This document shows positions 58,277-64,000 of a stretch of DNA of 64,000 bases, in pieces (position 1 is the first letter of the stretch; every line of letters starts with the position of its first letter). A model generated the notes under the pieces. That model had not been told where the DNA came from and ran no database searches. It worked only from the letters and a program-made list of their open reading frames with translations. The stretch lies in the NCBI GenBank assembly GCA_001414485.1, contig LLEY01000205.1, forward strand, positions 31,972-95,971, written 5' to 3'. A program made the translations under genes and the position numbers. Source of the stretch: Calycina herbarum (taxonomy: Eukaryota; Ascomycota; Leotiomycetes; Helotiales; Pezizellaceae).

Positions 58277-61200
58277 CCACCCCCTCCTTTAACCGGGCCT
58301 CTTCTAACTAAGCTGCTTTGTCTTCCGTAGCTATAGGGTCGTTACTCTCTAATTCGCTGTAATTGTCTCTTCCTACCTCGTACGCCTCTAGCTACAAAGG
58401 AAGAGCCTTTGGAGGCCCGTCAGCTGTTAGATTCGCTAAATGGAATTCCTTTAACATATATAGCGAGTAGGCTACGTAGCGAGCTAGGTGCTAGTTAAGG
58501 TCCTCGTTATAGCCCTTCTACTTTAATCGGTAGTAAAGAGACTTCTATCGCGTCTTACTTGTAAGTACTTCCTTAACCTCCTATTCTTCTTCTTTGTCGA
58601 CGATAATTAGTAGAGGTAGCGTACTTACTTATCTAGACAGAGGATCGTCTAAAGCTTTGTGTAACTTCTCTAATACAAAGACAGGATAGACTCTAATAGA
58701 GGATAGTAACTAGAGTCTAAAAGTAGAGCTAACTTCCTTAAGAATCTTAAAAGGTCTAGCTATCTAGTAGTCTAACTTCCGGCTAGGTCTTTGTATATTC
58801 TAGTCCTTTATAGTAATAAAAACTATATCGCTAACTCTAAAGTCTACTTCTCGTCTATGTCTATTTACGTCCTATTCTTTCTTTTCTTAAGCTTTTACTA
58901 TATTCGCTTAGTTAACGTCTAGTACTTCTTAAAGAGTCTTTGTAACTGTTATAGCTTCTTCTTATAATAGCCTCTCTTATATAGTTAAGGGTTTAGGCAT
59001 ATACTAGTTAAAAGACGTTCTTAGTAAGTAGCCCTTTTATAATTCGAACAGGGACATTCTAATAGTACTATAAGGTAGTATAAGCTAAGCGTGGTCTATT
59101 ATTAGAAGTAGCTCTAACTAATTATTCTAATAGTAATTTATATACAGCTATAAGCGCTAATCTAGGTACTAGTTTATAATTTCGGTTTGTCCGTCTGTCT
59201 AGGTGTAATTTACAGTCGAAAGTCGAAGCTAGACGCCGAGGATTCGTGTAAATTCTCGCTAGAAGGCAGAGATAAACTAAGGGCCTCTGTTAGAGACAAT
59301 ACTCTCTAGGATTCTATAATATCGTAATACATGCTATAAGTATAGCCTAGTCATCTACTTAGTCGTTACTTTCTTTTAGTATAGGATAGAGATAGATTAT
59401 TTAGATAATCAGTTAATAACTACGAATACGTTATTAAAGCCGTGCTTATTAGCTAGGAAGGATTTAAAGTCTATTACTATATGTTACTATATATATAATA
59501 GGACTAGAAGTAGGTGTAGATAACTAGGGGTCTTATCTCTTAGTATATCCGCTCTTCGATATTTGTAATAGTTATATACGTATTATACAATGTTAGACTT
59601 TATATTTCGCTAGATATATCTCGAGTAAAGGATCTAGTAGGTCTTATCTCGTCTAGGGTAGGCTAGTAGTACTTGGTTATATACTTTACAGATTAGGTCT
59701 GTCTATAAAGTATTAATATCTAGTACTATTAAGCAGCCTTAATAAAGTAGTAGGTCTTCCTCTAAGACGTATAGAGAGTCTTCGTCGTTCTCAGCCTGTA
59801 ATTATAAAGCTTAAAGTGTCTTAGTATCCTTATTTGCTTTACGGATTCGTTTAGAGAGTGTAAGAGACTCCTAGAAGTGGTCGTCGTCGACTGGAGCCAG
59901 CGTAATAGAGCTTATTTCGACCCCGAGGTCTTTAAGTGTTTCTATATCGACTTGTTCTTTCGTCAAGAGCGTACGAGTCTGGTATTGTTCTTTCAGCTCC
60001 TTCTAAGTCCGTAACTCGTCTGTTTTTCGTGTTAAAGCGTCTGCCTATCTATTCTCTTTTCTAGAATAGTATATTACTATAAAGTAGTATTTAGCTAAAG
60101 CTTTAGCCTATCTAGCTTAACGTGTAGTAAGCTGCTTTATCGTTATAAAGTACTCGAGTACTTTATAGTTAGTATAAATATAAACTTTCTTATATATGCT
60201 TTATAATTCCGATCTCTATTCTATAAGCAAGCGTACGATTACGAGTATCTCTTTATTGTAAATCTCGTAATTATACTCAGCTGAGGACATGACCTTACTA
60301 AAGTAAGCTACTAGGTACTATTCGCTATCTGCTTACTATTATTATAGTATCCCAGCGATTATCCTATCTGAGACGTCTGTCTTAATCATCGTAGAAAGCT
60401 CTAAAGAGTAGTAGCGAAGGACTAGTGCCGTCGTAAGGTATTCTTTCAGCTCCTTAAAAGCGTCCCAGCAGCTTTTGTCGAAGTTAAAGAGTACGTTATC
60501 TTTTATAAGACGTATAAGTGGTTTTGTAATAATTCTATAATTCTATATAAACCTCTAATAGAAGTTATAAAAGCCTAAGAAGCTCTAGACGCCTTTTACT
60601 ATATCTGGTACTTACTAATTCTAGACTACTATAACTTTTTCTAGATCTACTTTAATACTGTTAGTTCTAATAATAAAACTAAGATATTTTGTCTTCTTAA
60701 CGTTAAATTCGTATTTCTTAATATCTACTTATAAGCTAGCATCTCATAGTTACTAGAGGACTTTTCGTATATATTCCTCGTACTCTAATATATTCGAAGA
60801 ATAGATAAGGATGTCGTCTAAGTAAGTAGAGTAGAAATCGTCTAAATAGTTGAAAAGTACGTCGTTTATATACCGCTAGTACGTAGATAGTCTATTCGTA
60901 AGTCTAAAGAGTAGAACTTTATACTTATATATTCTATAACATATATAGAAAGTAGTTAGTTCTTCAGAATTAGGATCTATTTATATATAATAGAAAGCTT
61001 AACAGATATTAAGTTTCGTAAAGATACGAGCTTAGCTAATACAGGCTAGCGTTTCATCGATAAGAGGAAGTAGATAGTAGTCTTTTTAAGTAAGGTTATT
61101 AAGCTTCTAGAAGTTAATATAAAAGCGTAATCTTCTATCTACCTTCTTAATAAACAGTACTAGAGTAGTAAAAGAGGACTAGCTATACTCTATAAATCCC

Positions 61201-63589
61201 TTATAAAGGTTATCTAAGATATATTCCTTTATAGTAAGTAGCTCTTTAGTTAACATCTTATATAATAGGGAATATCTAAGAGTATCTGTTCCTTCTAGCT
61301 GTATTTTATAGTTATAATATTAGTAAGGTAGTAGAGTATCTGAAGCTTCCTTTAAGAATACGTCTATAAAATCTATATACTTCTCTAGAACCTCTAGTAT
61401 TGCTGTATAATCCTCTTCTTATCTAGCTATAATACTGTTAATCTTATATAAGCTAGTAGTAAACATCTTACTATCTTCCTAAAGTAAATAGTAGTATATT
61501 CCTACTATAGATATAGTAGAGATATTAATTATTATAGAAGGTTCTTACTTTAGAAAGAGCTTTCGTTAATAGACTAGGGTAAGTACTTTCTTAGGTAATC
61601 TCTTAAGTTCCTGTTTTATAATCTGGTATTATGCTTATATAGAAGACTAGTAGTTGCTTTCGCAGATTGTAGGTACGTATTCTAGATGTTCTATTATATA
61701 GAGTTCTAGAATAGATCGGCTATTCTATCTCTGTAATTCGTCCGTTTCTATTATAAGGTTATAAGTATCTGCCTGATTCTAGTGAAAGAGCGTAGAGTCC
61801 TTAGAACGAATAGCTTCGCACGAGAGAGAGGTAGGCTGCCGAGCAGAGAAGTAAGGCTTGAGTTCCTCTAGCTAGAGTAACTTTCGATAAGTTACGTCGA
61901 TATTAATATAAAAGTATTTAAAGAATTTTCAGCTGAGGATAACGTTGTATAATCCTAGGTCTAGTAGAATAAAAGGTATGTTGAAGAATTTACAGCTATC
62001 TAATACGTAATTAGAGAGGAGGTAGTAAGTAGCTTCTCTGCTAATCTCTTCGTTATATCTGCAAATCTTTATAGGTATAGGAAGTCTTTTTATTTTAAAG
62101 TTATAGAACTTCGCTAAGTCGTAGCTGAATTAGACGTCTATAAAAGAGAATGTATTTGCTTCTAGGTTACTAAGAGCAGTGGTTTATATACTATATCTAT
62201 TAATTATTATTATACTAGGTAAAGTAAACGCTTTTCTACTAACTAATAACCGTAGATTAATCTTAGAGAGATTAATCCTATATTTACCTAAGGTAGAGTC
62301 TTCTCTTAGGTGTATTCGTTTCCCGACTTAGATCCAGCTTCTTCTTCTTTCTCTAGCTCGCTTAAGTCTACCTTCTTATAGACTCTTAGCTGTAGACAGG
62401 ACTTGATATAATAGCCGACTTCTCTACAGTTGTAACACATGTTAGTAGAGGGGTGAATGCTAGCTGCGCGAGTAGGAATTTCTAGAGAACGTGTAGCTGT
62501 AGCCGTATTTATAGCTACAGTAGGTAGATACTTACTTATACGCTTTCTAGCCTTTTCTTCTATAATGTCTTATAGGTCGTTGTCGACGCTACTAGTAAGA
62601 GTACAAAAGAGGTCTATGTCTCCCTTAGCTTAAAGTCTAATAACCGTGAGAGCTTATTAGAGGTTAATAGTTAACTTATTAAAAAGGTTGTTAATTCTGT
62701 CTTACTTTAGAGCCCTAGACTTGTCTACTAGCTTCTGGAACTTTGCTCGAAACTCGTAGAACGTCTCTCAAGCTATTCGTAGCTCTTAGTACTTCTTATA
62801 AGCCTTGTTACGAACGTACGAACTAACTATAATATTATAGAGGTAAGCTAGCATCTCGTTATAAGTGGTGAATCGGTCGTTAGCATCGAACTTGTATTTT
62901 AAGTAAATATAATCACGTGCTTAGCCAGCAGTAGCGCGATATACTAGATTTATCTTTGCCTTCTTAGATTCGAAGTAGTTAATATTAATATATAGCTTTA
63001 CTATAATTTTAGTCTCCTAAGTATCGTATATAATCTGGTCGTCTTCTATTATAAACGTACGTAGATTCTCTACTTTACTAGTCTTCTTAGAAGACTAGGC
63101 AGCAGGAGTAGATTAGGTAACCTTTTCAGCTTTAAGCTCTATAAGAGTATATTCACAGCGTACGTACATTTCTACTACTTAAGAGGTAGATCTAGTATTA
63201 ACTTTAAGATAGTAGACCTTATCTATAAGAGTAGTTATTATCTAAAGGATTTGTTATAAGGCATCGTCGACTATAAGAGGAGGAGGTGACTTAGACTTTG
63301 CTACTGTAGAAGAGCTAGTAGTAGCCTTACTAGTAGGTAGAGGTAGTAGTGCTATAGCTCGGGAAGAGGTCTTAGTCTTTCAAGAGCTAGTGTTAATAGT
63401 AGGTAGCAAAGGTAAAGGTAAAGGTAGAAGCTCTTTATCTAATTACTTATCGAGCTAGCTAAGAGAGAAGCGTTGTAACTTGTTACCGTGTACGAAGGGA
63501 TTTGCTATAAGGTAAATATATATGTTTTCGTTCGTCAGTTTTAGGATATTCGTATGCCTTCCCAGGCGAGAGTGTGAGTTTAGTTTTAG
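58277..63589 (-). pseudogene. gag-pol remnants of the LTR retrotransposon
   Basis: On the minus strand a zinc-knuckle remnant CYNCREVGYYIKSC (about 62438-62397) keeps the CX2CX4HX4C spacing, with the histidine changed to tyrosine (a C-to-T change). The reverse-transcriptase active site YLDDILIY is readable at 60824-60801. Gag therefore precedes pol, as in Ty3/gypsy elements. Stop codons, mainly TAA and TAG, interrupt every frame throughout, so no functional polyprotein can be made. I could not place protease, RNase H or integrase residues with confidence. Confidence 0.82.
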
Positions 63590-63772
63590 TGTAACGGCCC
63601 TCTACAAATACACTAAAAGAGATGCTTACAGAATAGTACCTGTATTCGAAGAAAACTAAACTAAAGAGAGAAGAGGAGAGTTGGTACGCTCTGTCTCTAT
63701 TTATATACACTAAGCGAGACTTCGGTAGAACCTCGGCACGTGATCCAGTCGTATGTGACTGGGACTGTCACA
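63590..63772 (-). repeat. LTR (5' end of the element)
   Basis: 183 bp, beginning TGTAACGGCC and ending CTGTCACA. It is less mutated than its partner. Confidence 0.88.
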
Positions 63773-64000
63773 CTATTTATACAAACTCTCTTCCTAGACT
63801 CTTTACCTTGTTTCTAGTTACTAGTTTCTTTAGAAGTAATTAAATTAGCTACCTCGTCTATTATTAATATCTTTTAACTCTTAATATACTTCCTCTTATA
63901 ACTTTTATACTTAGTTATAGCCTTAGTTATCTTATAAAGACTAGTAATTTCCTTATATATTAATACTATATTATATATTACTCTAGTAGAGCCTTTTTTA

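Larger units (their letters stand above)
58094..63772 (-). mobile_element. complete Ty3/gypsy-type LTR retrotransposon, RIP-damaged
   Basis: A 5,679-bp element bounded by 183-bp LTRs (58094-58276, 63590-63772). Flanks TTATT (58089-58093) and CTATT (63773-63777) form a 5-bp target duplication with one C/T change. LTR ends are TG...CA in the right copy and RIP-changed TA...TA in the left. Coding remnants read on the minus strand, so the 63.6-kb LTR is the 5' one. It is nested in the older DNA transposon. Confidence 0.88.
57878..64000. mobile_element. second copy of the same DNA transposon, inverted, split by an LTR element and cut by the window end
   Basis: From 57878 the sequence equals the reverse complement of the right end of the first copy, preceded by TA. 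Homology stops at 58093, where the LTR retrotransposon begins, and resumes at 63773 (ACTCTCTTCCTAGACTC and on) up to the window end. The right terminus is beyond the window. The two copies lie head to tail in opposite orientation, 195 bp apart. Confidence 0.85.

Noticed and set aside
55913..64000. CRISPR, centromere or rRNA-like repeat in the AT-rich end
   Set aside because: No short spaced repeats or rRNA sequence are present. The structure is fully explained by two inverted transposon copies and one LTR element with RIP-type mutations.

Overview
The window comes from the nuclear genome of a filamentous ascomycete. Most genes carry short introns (about 45-140 bp) with fungal GT-AG borders and CTAAC-type branch sites. 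Recognisable fungal genes include a Zn2Cys6 regulator, ATG27, the cyclin Ssn8, a Pps1-type phosphatase and a Ulp1 protease, and the right end carries transposons damaged by C-to-T/G-to-A mutation (RIP). The gene set resembles Leotiomycetes (Sclerotiniaceae-like), but that placement is inference.

Layout. 1-4.4 kb is gene-poor. 4.4-13.4 kb holds a Zn-cluster transcription factor, a small coiled-coil protein, ATG27 and a lone P450. 13.8-14.1 kb has tRNA-like fragments. 14.9-19.3 kb holds three copies of a repeated 2EXR/F-box-like family (one intact, two broken). 20.2-27.2 kb has a RING/TRAF-type zinc-finger protein divergent from a Syn8-like SNARE, a small probable mitochondrial protein and a conserved-looking protein of unknown function with a long repeat-rich upstream region. 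30.8-39.1 kb has Ssn8, a calcium-binding mitochondrial carrier, a TilS-like tRNA-lysidine synthase and a Pet8-like S-adenosylmethionine carrier. 39.5-43.9 kb has three more copies of the repeated family (two broken, one intact) around a small membrane-protein gene carrying a MITE. 44.8-53.6 kb has three genes on the minus strand: a WDR48/UAF1-like WD40 protein, a Ulp1 SUMO protease and a Pps1 phosphatase. From 55.9 kb to the end the DNA is AT-rich: two inverted copies of a TA-flanked DNA transposon, one of them split by a complete 5.7-kb LTR retrotransposon with target duplications.

How genes relate. Three head-to-head pairs probably share promoters: RING protein/Syn8, Ssn8/calcium carrier and TilS/SAM carrier. 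The last pair joins two likely mitochondrial functions (tRNA-Ile maturation and SAM import). WDR48 (cofactor of a deubiquitinase) next to Ulp1 (SUMO protease) joins two ubiquitin-like deconjugation roles. No biosynthetic cluster surrounds the P450.

The most interesting observation is the 506-bp MITE at 42086-42591. It lies inside a coding exon, and its terminal repeat supplies a GTGAGT splice donor. Splicing to an AG 11 bases beyond its far end would keep the frame, making it a candidate transposon-born intron. Exon models were derived by hand from splice signals and frame continuity; no transcript or database evidence was available.
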